The notes: a model not told the origin generated them from the letters alone. A stretch of DNA of 64,000 bases from Pontederia crassipes (GCA_030549335.1 CM060194.1:35484171-35548170), one strand, 5' to 3'; numbered from the stretch's first letter, positions 28,867 to 41,715 are shown. Made by a program: numbers and translations.

Positions 28867-31250
28867 ATTCATTGTTATTTTTAAGCCTTTATTTACAATT
28901 ACAATTTAGTAAGCTCGAGTGGCATTTTAATATTTGTTGCCCTTAGGCCATTTGACGTAGTTATCAGTTCAAAGTTCACCATATGAATTTTTCTTGTGCA
29001 GCCCTACTTTGAAAATTAGAATCGTAATGCCCCCAAAATGTGTCTCGTCATGTGGAAAAATATGTATGATAAGCTATTGAACATACTCACGTGTGTAATG
29101 GCCAAAATGATGATTTTTTAACTAGTCAACAAATAATAAATTATATGAAAGATAGTGGACATAGTTAATGTAATAAAGAGTCATTGTATCATTAATAAAA
29201 AAAAAATAAGAATCACAAATCCTGAGTGGCTGAATGATTGCATCATTTTGATAAGAGGAAAAATAACTAAGACGTCAAAGGAAGCTAAAAGACTCATGAC
29301 ATTTATGTGTTGTTATAATGATGCAATTTATTACCATTAACCACCTTCATGAGTAGGATCTACGCCTATAGTATTAAATATGTAGAGAAAATGAATCTCC
29401 CATAAGTTTTTACACTCATTATATAAAAAGATAGACAAAAATCATCATAACAATAATCATATAAGGAATGAAGGAAATAACCATTATTAAGATCAGATGA
29501 GATCATAAAGTAATCATAATGAAACAAAACATATGAGTTTGGGAGACCATAAAGTCATAATGAGAGGTTTTGAATCAATCATTATAAACATCATGATCTC
29601 GGAAGATCATAAGAACATAAGTCATCATCTAAGGGGATGCCATTGCCAATTATATATCATCATAAAGAATGTTTCATTATTGTTATGCATTATTTTCATC
29701 TCCATCATTGCTTTACATATTTATTTATTGTGGGTATCTTTTAACTCATAGAGTATCTTTCAATTTGTAAAGTATTTTTCAAAATTTTCAACACCATAAA
29801 GAAGGAATATCTTTTGACATAAGATGGGAAGGAAAATGAAAATCCTCTCCCACCTGAATATCATCAATCCATCATCATAATAGTTTTTTATTTAATATTT
29901 TATGTCTTTTTAGAACACCCAAACTCAATATAGAATCACCGTCGTCATTGTCATAAAATTTTAAGATCATATGGATGTAAATGATGGGACATAATAAGAG
30001 TAATAATTGCTACAAAAATAACGATATGATCAATAAAATTCATAACTGACCGGATAACAATATGGGCCATTTTATAGTGACATTGGTTTTGCCTCGACGT
30101 GGGTGTTCGAGCAGGCAACACTCATCCAGTTTTATGGGATAACTCGGGCTAGGTTGTGTATACACCCTAGTTAGGTTCATATGGAAAAGTGTTGGGCAAA
30201 CAGGTTGAGCAACGTGGTTTCTTTTTTTGTTGAACGTGGGCTGGATTGTCGTCAACCTAGGTCATCCCCTCGGCAATGGCGGATTTGATCCAGATTTACA
30301 AAATTTGAGTCGAGTTTCTTGGAACTCAGATAGAGTTCTAGAACCCGTGATTGTCTAGTCGATCATCCAACATTTATGACATGATGGTCTAGTGAAGATC
30401 ATGTAGTTATGAACGACTTATTGTCTACTTACATACATTGAGAATTTTGATCAAAACTTGCCAAATTTCTCTTATTCTTCCTCATCCTCTAGTCATCCTC
30501 CCTTGATCATGTGCTTCACATCCTTCTATCTTCACCCCATCATCGTCCCTGGGTCCTTCTCTTGTAGGTGCAACGTCATCAAATTCTGAGGAGAGAGAGT
30601 GAGTGAACAAAAGTGAGAAAGAGGAGTGTGAGGGGAAAATGAGAGAGAGAGAGATCGGATGGGATATCTATAGGAGAACGGAAACCAACTTTCAATTGGA
30701 CCCATAAAGTTAAAATTGATTTCGTGATCGTTTTGTTGTTTTGAATCCAAATCCTTTTATCCTTTGAAAAAAAACACTAGTAATTGTATTATAACCTCAT
30801 AAAAATAAAATGTTCCTCAAATTTAAGCACAAGATATGATCTTAAAAAAAACACAAGGGAACTCCATGAACATTTCACTAGTGAACTATTTATTTGACAA
30901 TGTTTTGTTTTCATAAGGTTGAACTCGAAGGGTATAAGCTCACTATGTGCTTGTGTTTTCAATATTATGTTATTATTCGACAATTTTTTTGTTTGCATAA
31001 TGTGAAAATCAAAGAGTTTAAATATGTACAAAGTTAGTGTTTACTTGTATTTCCTTTTTTAGTCCTAATTCTATTCAAAGTTTTATGTTTGCTTGTAGAT
31101 AACTTTTTTAAGGTAGGTGATAAGTGGCTGAAGGATATTTCATGATAAAATGAGACAACTATAAATAAAAAGATCAAATTTGCTACTTCCCTCACCAGAC
31201 TAGCTCTTACATTCTAACTATTAACAAAGTTATCGAACTTTAATTTATAA
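28867..31250. other. Intergenic sequence, no gene seen
   Basis: Mostly AT-rich. The 29460-29700 part repeats gat-cataa(g) words (gagatcataaag, gaccataaagtcat, gaagatcataag), suggesting decayed internal repeats. The 30040-30360 part is less AT-rich and contains gggccatttta, cactcatccagtttta and cgggctaggttg phrases of probable retroelement origin. The ORFs show no recognisable domain. Confidence 0.45.
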
Positions 31251-31289
31251 CTCATTAATTTTGCAATTATGATCATCCTAATATGTGAT

Positions 31290-32560
31290 ATAATGTTAAT
31301 CGGTTAAAATGTTGATGTGTCATCTATTCATCATTTTTTTCTCCTCCACGTCAAATTTTCAAACAATAAAAATAAAAAAGTAGCACTGCCATTTTTCTCG
31401 TTCATTCAAAAATTATTTTGTAATCAATCATTCAACTTTTCAAAAGTTTGTCATGGCCATCATTAAAAATTTAAAACAATATAAAGGGATAAATAAAATA
31501 ATATAACAAAAAAAGTGTTATAAAAGTTATTCAGTTTTGCAATAGCTTATTTTTTAAAAAGAATATGATGCTACATTTAGAATTTTTTCTATCCACTTAT
31601 ATTTTTTTTGTAAAATAATTAAATATTAAAAAGGGGTAGCAACCTGGTAAAGGTGATGCCGCCTCTTGTCGACAAAAGAGTAGGGCAAGGGGCATAGACC
31701 CCTTACATGGTTGCTCCCTTTAGGGGTGTTCACGGGTCGGGTTTGACCCGACCCGTAAACAAACCCGACTCAACCCGGCCGAGTTTGGTCGGGTCGGGTT
31801 TCAATTTTTTTGAGGCTGGACCCGACCCAACTCGACCCGGCCCGTGTCGAGTTGGGTCGGGTCGGGTTATCCGATCACCTTTTTTTTATTATTTTTCTTT
31901 TTAATTTTTAATATAAAAAACATTTACTAATTTATTTTAAATATAAAATAAAGTATTTTTAAGCATAAAAACATTCTTTAAAATATCTACATATTATTCT
32001 CTATTTAAAATACATTATTTTATATATTTTTAAAATTTTAGATGGTATAAAATGCTTAAAATAAATAAAAAAATCATTTAAAATTCAAAAAAAATAAAAG
32101 GTCGAGTTGACGGATCGGGTCGGATCAAATCGGGTTAGAAAAATCCAATCCGAACCTAAGTCGGGTCGGGGTCGGGTCGGGGCGGACCCGACCCGACCCC
32201 CAACCCAACCCAACCCGACCAGACCCAAAAGGGATCGGGTCGGTTTGGATACTCGGGTTCTCGGTGAACACCCCTAGCTCCCTTTTTATTTTATTATTTA
32301 AAATTAAGCGCTTACAAAAATTGAATGATCTTTATAACTCCCTTTCTTATTTTTATTTTTTATTATTTCATTCTAACCTTTTATTATTATTTTATTTTTA
32401 CGATAATAGCGATTGAATTTTTTGAAAAGTCGAATAATCATACGGTGACTTTTGAATGATGGAGAGAAAAAAAATACCGACTTAGTATGTCTATTTTGAT
32501 ATGAAAAAATGCTGACGTGAATACTACATGAACATTTTAATCAATTAGCCTTATTTTATG
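31290..32560. mobile_element. Old foldback element split by the hAT insertion
   Basis: The left arm (about 31292-31465) and right arm (about 32396-32555) match in inverted order, for example ggttaaaatgttgatgt against the reverse of the aacattttaatcaatt region, and attcaacttttcaaaa against the reverse of ttttgaaaagtcgaat. The arms are well decayed. The hAT-type element sits between them. Confidence 0.5.
31721..32276. mobile_element. Non-autonomous hAT-type element
   Basis: Perfect 8-bp target duplication gctccctt (31713-31720 and 32277-32284) and a perfect 13-bp terminal inverted repeat TAGGGGTGTTCAC, both diagnostic of hAT transposons. 556 bp, no transposase. The two ends are GC-rich with many gggtcggg/cccgaccc words and can fold back; the middle (about 31880-32095) is almost pure A/T. 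The 31707-31904 ORF is a by-product of these words. Confidence 0.9.
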
Positions 32561-32755
32561 TTGGGATGCTTCCCTCGACAAGATGATCCCTGCGCTTTTT
32601 CCCTCGAAATAATAATTATTAATTAATTATTTTTTTAACTCCATTCTCCATAGGTTTGTTTGGCAATTAACTAATGGAGGGGTGGGATGAGGTGATGTAG
32701 TGAGAGATGGGGTGGTAAAGTATGGTGTGTAAAGATCATGTTTGAATAGTAAAGA

Positions 32756-33064
32756 TCCGTTTGGCTTAACGGGTATAAAATAACTGATAAGTTCAAGTGC
32801 TAATAAGTATTTTATTGATTAAAACTTATTTTTAAAAATAAGCAATTATATGTTTGGACAAAACTACTTATATTAATAATAATTAGTTAGTTTTGATACA
32901 ACTAACTGACTTATTTTCTAAGAAAAAATAAGCACTCCATCCGGTGCTTATTTTTTTGACTTATAAGTAAATTTGATATCTCCTTATAACTCATATTATA
33001 ATGCTACCAAACGCTGAGATTTTCTTAAAATGAATTATAAGTTGCTTAAAGCTTATACGGGGTC
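32756..33064. mobile_element. AT-rich MITE-like repeat, copy 1
   Basis: Starts tccgtttggcttaacggg and ends about cttatacggggtc. Collinear with 35026-35325 over most of its length (aataactgataagtt, gctaataagtattttattga, aaactacttatattaataa, cttataagta). The ends are weakly inverted; many internal ttataagt palindromes. Confidence 0.65.
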
Positions 33065-33590
33065 TAAGTTGTAAAAAATGATAGTACGAGGAATAAAAGT
33101 TTTATTTACTAAAAAGTTAATTTTACCCTTTATTATTTACCCTTTATTATATATAAATTATTTATAATATTTATTGAGTAATAAATATTTATTACTTTAT
33201 CACTTAATTTATTTTACTCTTTTATTTTTGTTTTGCCTATTTTTCTCTTTTTTGAACTATTTTATTCATCTATTTTAAAAAGTAAACAATAATAGATATA
33301 TATATTTCATATAAGAGGTAAAGATAATTTATCAATGAGAGAGAGATGATTTAATTTGGTAACAAGATAAATAATTTTATTTGCTAATAAAAGAGGGGTT
33401 AGGGGTTAATTTGGTCTAAAATTATTTATTTTTTCTCATTCCACCAATTTGATGGAATAAAAAAATAAGATGTTTGAAGAGCTTAGCAATAACCCCACCC
33501 CTATTAAATAAAAATATAATTAAACATGATTTAATTAATTTCATTTCTCCATATTCCACCCCACATCATTCATTTTATATCAATGATTGC
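33065..33590. other. AT-rich sequence, no gene seen
   Basis: Low-complexity A/T sequence with a short tandem of accctttattat near 33125-33150. Nothing else was recognised. Confidence 0.5.
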
Positions 33591-34140
33591 ATGACCTTCT
33601 CCTCCCCTCCTCTCCTCTGAGCAACCCACATCTACAAATCCCCTCCGAGTGCCATTGATAGCCTTTCCTACTTGCGCCGAGTCCCCCGTGAGCACCCAGG
33701 CACCCCATGAACATCAGGCTACCTCTGTGAGTGTCGTCCCCTTCCTCCAATCATTTCCTTGTCCTCTTATCGCTTCCCCGTCCTCCCCTCTCTCGTCCTC
33801 ATCCTTCGATCGTGGCCCCCATCCTCGATAGCTATAAGCGCCCGCCCTTTGCTGATGTCAAATCGGATATGCGCCACTGTCGTTGATCTCGACGACAAAC
33901 CATATCCTTGCTTGTGTTGCCGCCTGTGGTCCCCTATTGTGTCAATCGTTGAGAGGAGAGAGAGGTCGATCATACCTATCATCATTCCTGCTTGCGCCAC
34001 TGACTATCATCCCGCTTGCGTTGACCACCGTTGTCATTGCTTGCACCACCGATCGCCGATCGGGGGAAGAGGTGAAGTAGGCGGTTGGGCAGCCACTCCA
34101 ATAGCCCTAATTTGGACATCTGATCTGAACCATTAATTGA
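33591..34140. other. GC-richer island without a recognisable gene
   Basis: Base composition rises sharply inside AT-rich surroundings. Open frames exist on both strands (up to 125 codons, 33759-34136 +). Their translations are rich in Ser, Pro, Arg and His in every frame and show no domain, so the openness probably reflects composition. It may be the inside of an unrecognised transposon or a captured gene fragment. Confidence 0.35.
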
Positions 34141-35025
34141 ATTCAACAACTCAGATGCAGGGCATCAAATTTCAACCAAGGGGTGTTACATCATATTAAT
34201 CCCACATATATATATATATTACTATTAGATTACATTCGATAAAACATTATATTAAGAAATCACAAATATCTATTACAATTCAATAGTCAATGATGTCCAC
34301 ATTTTTAAATGCTTCATAATGGTTATAATTAATATTCCATCCAACATTTTGTAGAAAAAAATGATATTGACACTTGCACTCCTACGCCAAGATAAGCAAC
34401 ACAGTTGATTAGTTTAATTGACTAGCAAATTAAGCACCCTTGTAGCAATGTTGTTGTAGGCCACGTATGTATTAGATTCATATTATCCAATATTACCCGG
34501 CTGCAAGGTAGAAAAGAAAATGTTTGCCTACCGAGAAAGTTAATAATGAACTTGGCCATTGGCTTGGTTTCATGAATTTTCTAGATTGTTTTACAAAGTT
34601 ATGTATACAATGTAAAAATGAAAGGGAAAATTGCTCAAAAAACCTTAACTTTCATTATTATTGAAAATATGGTCTAAACTTTAACTTGTTGATTAAAAAT
34701 CATAAACTTTCATAATGTCATTCATATTTAGCCTAAGCTATTTTTAATTGGACAAAACACATGAACTTTCAATTCTTCTTTTATTTTAGTGTGTGTATAT
34801 ATATATAAAATTTTATATTGGTAACTTGATACTACACATACGGCAAAAATGAGATTCAACTTTTTTAAAAATCAACTTTTTATTCCCCATCTTAATGTAG
34901 AGATTATTTTGGAGACAAGATGACAAATTGTTTTGTTGTTTTATGCTCATATGAGATAAAGAAAACTATATATGAAATTAAATTTTAAAAAATACACACG
35001 CACACATACTCCTTGTTTGCTTGGA
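34141..35025. other. AT-rich sequence with MULE-like arm fragment
   Basis: Around 34626-34775 the sequence repeats phrases of the type aaacttt/aactttca-at with about 40-base spacing (gctcaaaaaaccttaactttca, ggtctaaactttaactt, aaatcataaactttcat). This resembles a foldback-element arm. No matching inverted arm was found. A (TA)n stretch sits near 34796. Confidence 0.35.
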
Positions 35026-35325
35026 GCCCGTTTGGCTTAGCTGATATAGAATAACTGATAAGTTAAAGTGCTGATAAGTATTTTATTGACTGAAATTTAT
35101 TTTTAAAATTAAGCAGCGTTTGGATAAAACTACTTATATTAATAACAACTAGTTAGTTATGAGACAACTACATGACTTATTTTTTAAAAAAGAAAATAAG
35201 CACCTCTCTCATGCTTATTTTTTTTACTTATAAGTAGATTTGATATCTATTTATCAGTCAGATTTTTAAGTTACCTGAGATTTTTTTAAACTAACTTATA
35301 AATGACTTATAAGCTTAGTCTAAAA
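35026..35325. mobile_element. AT-rich MITE-like repeat, copy 2
   Basis: Second member of the pair with 32756-33064, in the same orientation, starting cccgtttggcttagctg. It is diverged by substitutions and small gaps, so the two were separate insertions rather than a recent duplication. Confidence 0.65.
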
Positions 35326-37555
35326 CTTTAATCAAATTAGTCGGTGTGGTTAATTAGTTAAAAAAGATAATAATTTCCTCTTCGATTCTTGAAGTTAATA
35401 ATTGATCAAAATTAACTCTACTCGCATAGCGAAGTATCACCACCTTGCTAGCAGCAATGGGCACTTACTTGATTTACTTGTATTATTAGATCAATAATTA
35501 TTATTCAATATTAAGAAATAAGAATCCCAGGTAGGAGCATAAGAAAAATTCGATCAACTCGAAAAATTTATCCAGGCCCAAAAAAATTGAATAAAAAAAT
35601 TAGAGTTTCAAATATAATTTAGGGTGATTTTTGATAAATTAAAAATATAATTTAGGGTGATTTTTTTATCAATAATTCTTTTCGAAAAAAATCATAAGGA
35701 CTCGTGAAGCCCGTTTTTATCTATATAACTAATTAACAAGTTAGTCATTTTTTATTATAGATATAATAATTTTTAAATAAAATCTCGTATTTTTCTATCA
35801 CATTATCAAACTTTAATTTGATAAATTTAAAGTATTAGTAGTATATTTTATATTTAAGATAAAATTAAATATTTTTATGTTAATTTTAATTTAATGTATA
35901 ATTTAAAAATATATAATTATATAAAAGTAGGGGTTCAAAAAAATTGAGCCGTTAAAAGGGTATTTTTTTATTAAGTGGATGATTCAAACGATCTATATCG
36001 GATGAATTTCTTTCTTCGATAGAATCGAAGAGAAAAAAATTCTATTGCGGAGCCATATGCACAAAAGATGCATGTACGATTGTTCAATTATATTTTCTTT
36101 TTTTTCATTCTATTATTTTTTCCTTACTTTAGCCCAATTATGCGAGATAGAAGAACCTTTAAAATATTTTAGAATTTTTTAATTAAAAAAATTAACTCGA
36201 AAAATAGTGAATAATTTTTTAAACTAAAAATCTCATTCGACCCAAACTACTTTTACTCTTAATTGGGAGAACCAGTTTAATTGGATATTTATTTATTTTC
36301 GGTTGACAGGTGAAATAAGGTTCTCTCTCTCTGCCAAATGCCTACAATTCTATTCTTAAAACAAAACAAATTGGCTCAATTAAATTAAATTAGATGCACC
36401 GACAAAAGTGATCCTCCATACGTGTGGCCTACAGATGATGTCTTTATTTGTGTTAATGGACCAGCACGAGCACGTGAATAACCCAAATCCATGCCGCATG
36501 TGCGAGACCTTAATTATGACACATGTCTCACTTTCATTATTGATGCCAATTGTTAATTAAAGTATCAACTAGTGGTTCAGATGCTTTGCCAATTGCCATA
36601 GTAATTTCGAAGTTTAAGTCGATAAATATATCATTGAAAAAAACGTTTTGTTCGAAAATTAATCAGGCGAGATGCAAATAAAATTGTCATTGAGGTAAAA
36701 CGAAACAATTAACTAATGAAAGTACGTACCTTAAGTAAATAAATAAGCGCTATTTAATATTTCTCGAAAGAACGATCGGCAAAATCACATAACAAAATAA
36801 TATTATGTTATAAAAAGAATATTATTACAAGAAATAACTAGTAGTTAATACGAACAATTGTTTCTGAAAAATTCTCGATCTTAAAGATCTAATAGTATGG
36901 TTGCAAATGGTATGGTTGTGTCAAAAGTGATGCGGTTGTGACAACGGCTTAGGATTTGTTTTTGTTTGGGAACGTTGGAAAAATAAAAGAAAGTAAGAAA
37001 AATTGTGGAAAAATAATTTTTGGCCAAACTAACAGGCGCTATGTATTTGATGAGTGATGTATAAATGGTATCATGTTACATTGTGACAAAAGTGCATGTT
37101 GTGACCGCGTTTGTTGTGGAAAATGACTTAGACATGACAAATTATAAAGGCCAAATGAGATTTTATGAGTGCAGCCTCCGTGTCTCTTCCATCCATTTCA
37201 ATAACATTTTATGAGTGTTCTTGCGATACCTTTGTTGACAATCTCAAGACAAAGATTATGGAGCTCGAATCCACCTAAAATTTAAATCCTCTTGTTGTCA
37301 AAGGAATATATATATATATATATATATATGAACCAAACCCAAAAGAGATTCCAAGAATAAACAGTGGTTACACTAGTTAAATATCAAAACTCACCAGAAT
37401 TGATTGAGATATTAGTCAATCAATTCTTATTTTCTTAGTTTAAAAAGTCTATCGATTACTCTCACAGAAGAATTCTATGTAGTTTAATTCAGAAATCATT
37501 GGGTTGGTCTACAGGATTTCTACTCCATCGTCTGTCACAAGGTCACTTCTCTCAT
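35326..37555. other. AT-rich intergenic sequence, no gene seen
   Basis: Includes a short direct repeat of aatataatttagggtgatttt (about 35612 and 35644) and a (TA)n run at 37310-37329. No coding frame, RNA gene or bounded element was recognised. Confidence 0.45.
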
Positions 37556-38345
37556 ATGTGATTAACGGACTCTAGCTAGGATGGAACCATAAATAGTCTG
37601 AGAGTCTTGAAACATAAATTTTATGTCCCAATTAGTTTTGAGTTGAGAGGTAAGTAATTTTTTTTACATAATTCTCTTAGTTCTTCAAAGAATAAAAGTT
37701 ATTTCATTTGAATGACTGTACAAAAGGTTATACATAAAAGAAGGTAGGTGTATCAAACTGAAATATTGTAGCGATTAGTTTTTAGCATTATAAACTTCAA
37801 TGAGATATTTAATGACCTTTTAATTAAATGTGAGTTAGCTATAAACAAATAAATATAAATAATTTTATTAGTTAGATTTTGAAGACTTTTTCCTTTATTT
37901 TGGGTTTGGACTATGAGTAGATCAAATATAATAATTTTATTTGCTTTCTATAAAATCAACAATCATCCAATTTAGACACCTATGCTAAAGATTGTGATCA
38001 AAATATTACAAGTGTATCACGCTAAAAAACTTTATAACACTTGGTTTTTTTTATCTAAACAGTTAGAAATGATCGTATTGGAAATTGAATGTTACAAAAG
38101 AACTTTCAAAGGGATATAATGAAGCAGGACTTCAATAAAACATCAAGAAACTAGAGAGATTAATTTTTAAAATATTTGAGCCAAATTGTTGCATCTTTTC
38201 TTTCTCTGATTATGAGATTAAATTGTATTAGAGAGAGAAAAGTGGTTGTCACATTACCTCTTGAATTATAGAAAATAATGTGAATTGTAAGGTTCCTTTG
38301 AAGAAAAGGTGTGTACTTCTTGAAACAGAGAAAAATGAATTTGAT

Positions 38346-39389
38346 TTTTTTTTAATCCCTGTTTTGATGATAAGAAAGATAATTGGAAGATAGAGTTATT
38401 AATGACACTTGTAGTGATTTATATACAGGTTTAAAATCAACAAAATGAAGGTTTCTGAAAAATTTGTCAAGTTAAAACGAAGAAAATCGATCGAACCGCT
38501 CAGGGACGGTCGAATGATAACTTGAAGAAAATACTCAGAAACTCAATCGGCCACGTTGGTCGACCGACCATACGACCAGACAACATTAGGATTGTACCAA
38601 TCGAGATTTCAATCTCACCAGTCGACCGACCATACGACCGGATAACATCAATGATTTTGTCGGTCGTGATTTGAATCTTACTAATCGGCCGACCACACGA
38701 CCGGACAACATCAGGGGTTGTGCTGGTCGTGTATCCAGTTGTATTATCGATCATCCGGATAGAAGATTTTTTTTAAAAAAAGAGTAACAGCTACTAACCG
38801 GTCGATTGACTAAAGTTCATCGGTTGACCGGTCACGGATGCAGAAGTACAATAATGGCTATTTGTTTAATAAGAACCATTTGGAAAAACTTTTGGACGTA
38901 TGTAACTCATGGAAAACCCTATAAAAGGAGTGCTAAAGTCTAAGGAAAGATTATCTATGCAAGGGAAATCAATCTAAAGCTTCTTTCAAGTTCAAAGCAT
39001 TGTCTTGAGCGCAAAGTTGCAAATCATTTCTTCCCTCTTCTACTTCTAAGTGAGAGCGTTCTTTGTAAGAAGAGAAAATCGGAGGGAATCCTTGTATTCT
39101 AATTTATTAAAGTTGAGAGCTCCTTGTAAGAAGAGGTGTGCTTTGACTCTTAAGAAAAGAAGGTGGTGATGGTCTCGAGGATGAGAAGCTGGCGTGGAGA
39201 TGTAGGCCAAGGAGTTGGGTCGAACATCATCAACACATCGTGCCTTCTTGTGTTTACTCTCTTGTTTTTTACTATTACATACTTGCTTGAGATCAATTTT
39301 TTGAAATTGGATTTGAGATTCACGATTAAAATTTTTATACACCAATTCACCCCCACCCCCATCCCCTCTTGGTACTTTCGATCATATAG
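38346..39389 (+). mobile_element. Copia-type solo LTR inserted in the older LTR
   Basis: A tgttttgatgataag start (38360) is followed by a cgaccgacc-rich U3-like part, a TATA word (ccctataaaagg, about 38927) and a U5-like tail ending gatcatata. The same 7-bp word atttgat stands on both sides (38339-38345 and 39390-39396) and contains the likely 5-bp target duplication. No internal region, so it is a solo LTR formed by LTR-LTR recombination or a truncated copy. Confidence 0.65.
38561..38745. repeat. About 62-bp tandem repeat, three copies, in the solo LTR
   Basis: Copies begin at 38561, 38623 and 38686 with cgaccgaccatacgacc or a close variant, followed by g-aacat and a gtcgtgattt-like middle. 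Each carries palindromic CG-containing words. Substitutions distinguish the copies. Confidence 0.75.
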
Positions 39390-39509
39390 ATTTGATAGTA
39401 GAACTCCAATAATTTTGAAGTTGAGAAGTCGAAGTGTAGATGCAGGTCAAGGAGTTGAGGTCGAATCTCGTCAATAAATTTTGTGTTTGTCTTCCTCTAT
39501 CCTTTGATG

Positions 39510-41580
39510 TAACATCCCAAAGTTTTACCTTCCTTCCATGTGGCAATTGAATTTATTTTGGTCAATGTTATTTACAATTTCTTCTTCTTAACCCTTTTAA
39601 CATAGAATATGAAAGCGAAACAACTTTAAATTATTCTTTAATAAGGTGCGAAAGCGATATTTATTTTTTCCTATTAGTCCTCCAAAGGCTAACTAAATTT
39701 CAAATAATTTTACTTCAATTAACAATAAAAAGTTCTAATTACTCAATGCCCATGTGAATTTTGCATCGCCATGAAATAGAATTTTCATGAGTTATGACAA
39801 AAGGATAAAAATTCATAATATAAATTATTATATTTAGCATAAACCAATCATAAAATCACTGACCAATAAACATTACCTTTATTTACTTTTTCCTATTCTT
39901 GTTCATGTTCATATTCATATTTCATATTTCCTATTCATGTTCTTGTCCATAAACTTATCCATATCCATGTCCACACTTTATTTCCATATTCATGATCCTT
40001 AAACTTGTTCATGTTCATAGACTTGTTCATATTTATTTTCTTATTCTTTCTTATTTACTTTTCATGCATATGCCTACAAACTTGTATATGTGTTATCCTA
40101 AGCAAACTTTTTTCACTTTTCTTTAAGGGCATACATGATACATTTATGCAGTTCTTTAGTTAGGATTGGATTCTATAGCTAGCCCCTATGTATTCTAGTG
40201 TTAGCTCCCATCATTTCAATCATACGGTGTAACACTTAGTTCAGCATGGCATTAAGTTTCAATACCCTATAGCATCATGGCTAACCAAACTAAGACTAGG
40301 GTTAAGGGTATTTTATTTGACCCTCATGCCAAAATTTTATACAAGCATTCATGTGCAATTAGTAAACATGACTTTTCACATTTTTTTTAATTTTTATTTT
40401 GTTACCTTATTGACTATCTTTTATGTTCCAGTACATCATGAATCAATCCAGGGACAAAAAAGATCATTTGACAATAAATGAATCAATAAAATAATCATGT
40501 CCAATAATTAATCAAAACCCAAGAATTTGAGCTAGGATACAGAAAACCTGGGTTGAATTTAACATTACTCGGGTCAGGTCATCAGTTGGACGAGTCGGGT
40601 ACCAAAGAAACCCTTCTTATAACATTTTTAGGTGAAAACTTGAGCTGGGTCTGAGGTGGTTTGGGCTAGGTATGATCGAGACAATTTCAATTCTTTTCTG
40701 ACACTAGTAACTTGGGCCATTTATGGTATTGACTCGAGTCGGGTTGGCTCGATCGAAACCAAATGCTCGCATTGCATCGGGAGGAACTCAGGCCGGGCTC
40801 CTCTATAACCCGAGTAAAGTTTAGTGTGAACTCGGGCTGGGTTCTTTCAATCGGAGCTGGGTTCATGTACAAGGAAAATTGATGCCGGATATTGAAAATT
40901 TGTCCTAACTTTTTTATCAATCCATGCATGCTTTCGACATGAAGTCAAAAGAACTATGTTCTTCTATCATTAGAGAAGATGAGAGTGTCGATTACTATTC
41001 ATAAACTTGATCAAATTATTGAGAAATTATATCCAAAATTGGATCCAACATCAACACATATCTTTTTCAGGCAGTTGTAGAACTAACCAAATCATAAACT
41101 TTGTGCATGAATTTCGTGGAGATGGCGAGACCTCCGGCAGTGTTTCCGGCATATTTGGACAGTGGGTGTAACCACGAGTAAATGCCAGGTCAGAGTTGTC
41201 ATGAACACACACCCAAGAGGGAGAAAACGAGGCCCAAGTGGAGAGAAAAAATCTATTTTCAAGTTCAGCAGAGGTTGTTTGGTGTAAGATTTTATAGAGT
41301 AGGGAAGTTGACTTTGGGTGAGATTAAATCTTAATCCTGGATTAGGTGTTTAACTTCTTCTTAATCTAATTCTAAACCTTATCTTTTACTTATTTAATTA
41401 TTCAATTTTAATACTTTATCTCCTTTTTTTTCTTTTCTTCTATTCAAACTCTTATCTATACTCAGCTTCCTCTTTTCTTCCTTAGTTAACTCTAATTATA
41501 TTTTTTAATAGAATTCCACATTTAATCAATTAAATAAATTTATCTATTTAATTAATTTATAAAAAATTTGGGGTGTTACA
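39510..41580. mobile_element. Gypsy-type solo LTR, 2071 bp
   Basis: Starts TGTAACATCCC and ends GGGGTGTTACA, a TG...CA pair with matching inverted ends. It is flanked by a perfect 5-bp duplication tttga (39505-39509 and 41581-41585). TGTAACA[C/T]CCC starts are common in plant Ty3/gypsy LTRs, which is the basis for the family call. A diverged relative lies at 45746-46622. The 40540-40900 part is less AT-rich, with cgggctgggttc-type words. Confidence 0.75.
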
Positions 41581-41715
41581 TTTGATCTCCTACTTGCATT
41601 ATATTAGTATTTTATATTTTATGATTTGGTTTTATGCTTCCATGATCAATTTGAAAAATTGATTTAAAGTTTTCAAAATTCAACCCTTCCCTCTTAACGC
41701 CTTATGATCTAACAA

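Larger units (their letters stand above)
37556..41715 (+). mobile_element. Old LTR related to the 1-4882 Copia, split by two later LTR insertions
   Basis: Three pieces align in order with the 1175-bp LTR. 37556-38345 matches its U3 part (agaataaaag-tatttcattt, gagagagaaa...ttgaagaaaaggt). 39390-39504 matches the ggtcaaggagttg...tcgaatctcgtcaa part. 41586-41715 matches the tail (gatttaaag...ttaacgcc...gatctaaca). A weak PBS-like attgacatgataataaag follows at about 41716. The outer boundaries are approximate because the copy is diverged. Confidence 0.6.

Noticed and set aside
31707..31904. 65-codon Pro/Gly/Ser/Arg-rich frame; also telomere-like gggtcggg arrays
   Set aside because: The frame is made of transposon end words. 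The repeat unit is not TTTAGGG and the block is bounded by a hAT target duplication.
33759..34136. 125-codon open frame in the GC-richer island
   Set aside because: No domain, several overlapping frames equally open, no splice or promoter support.
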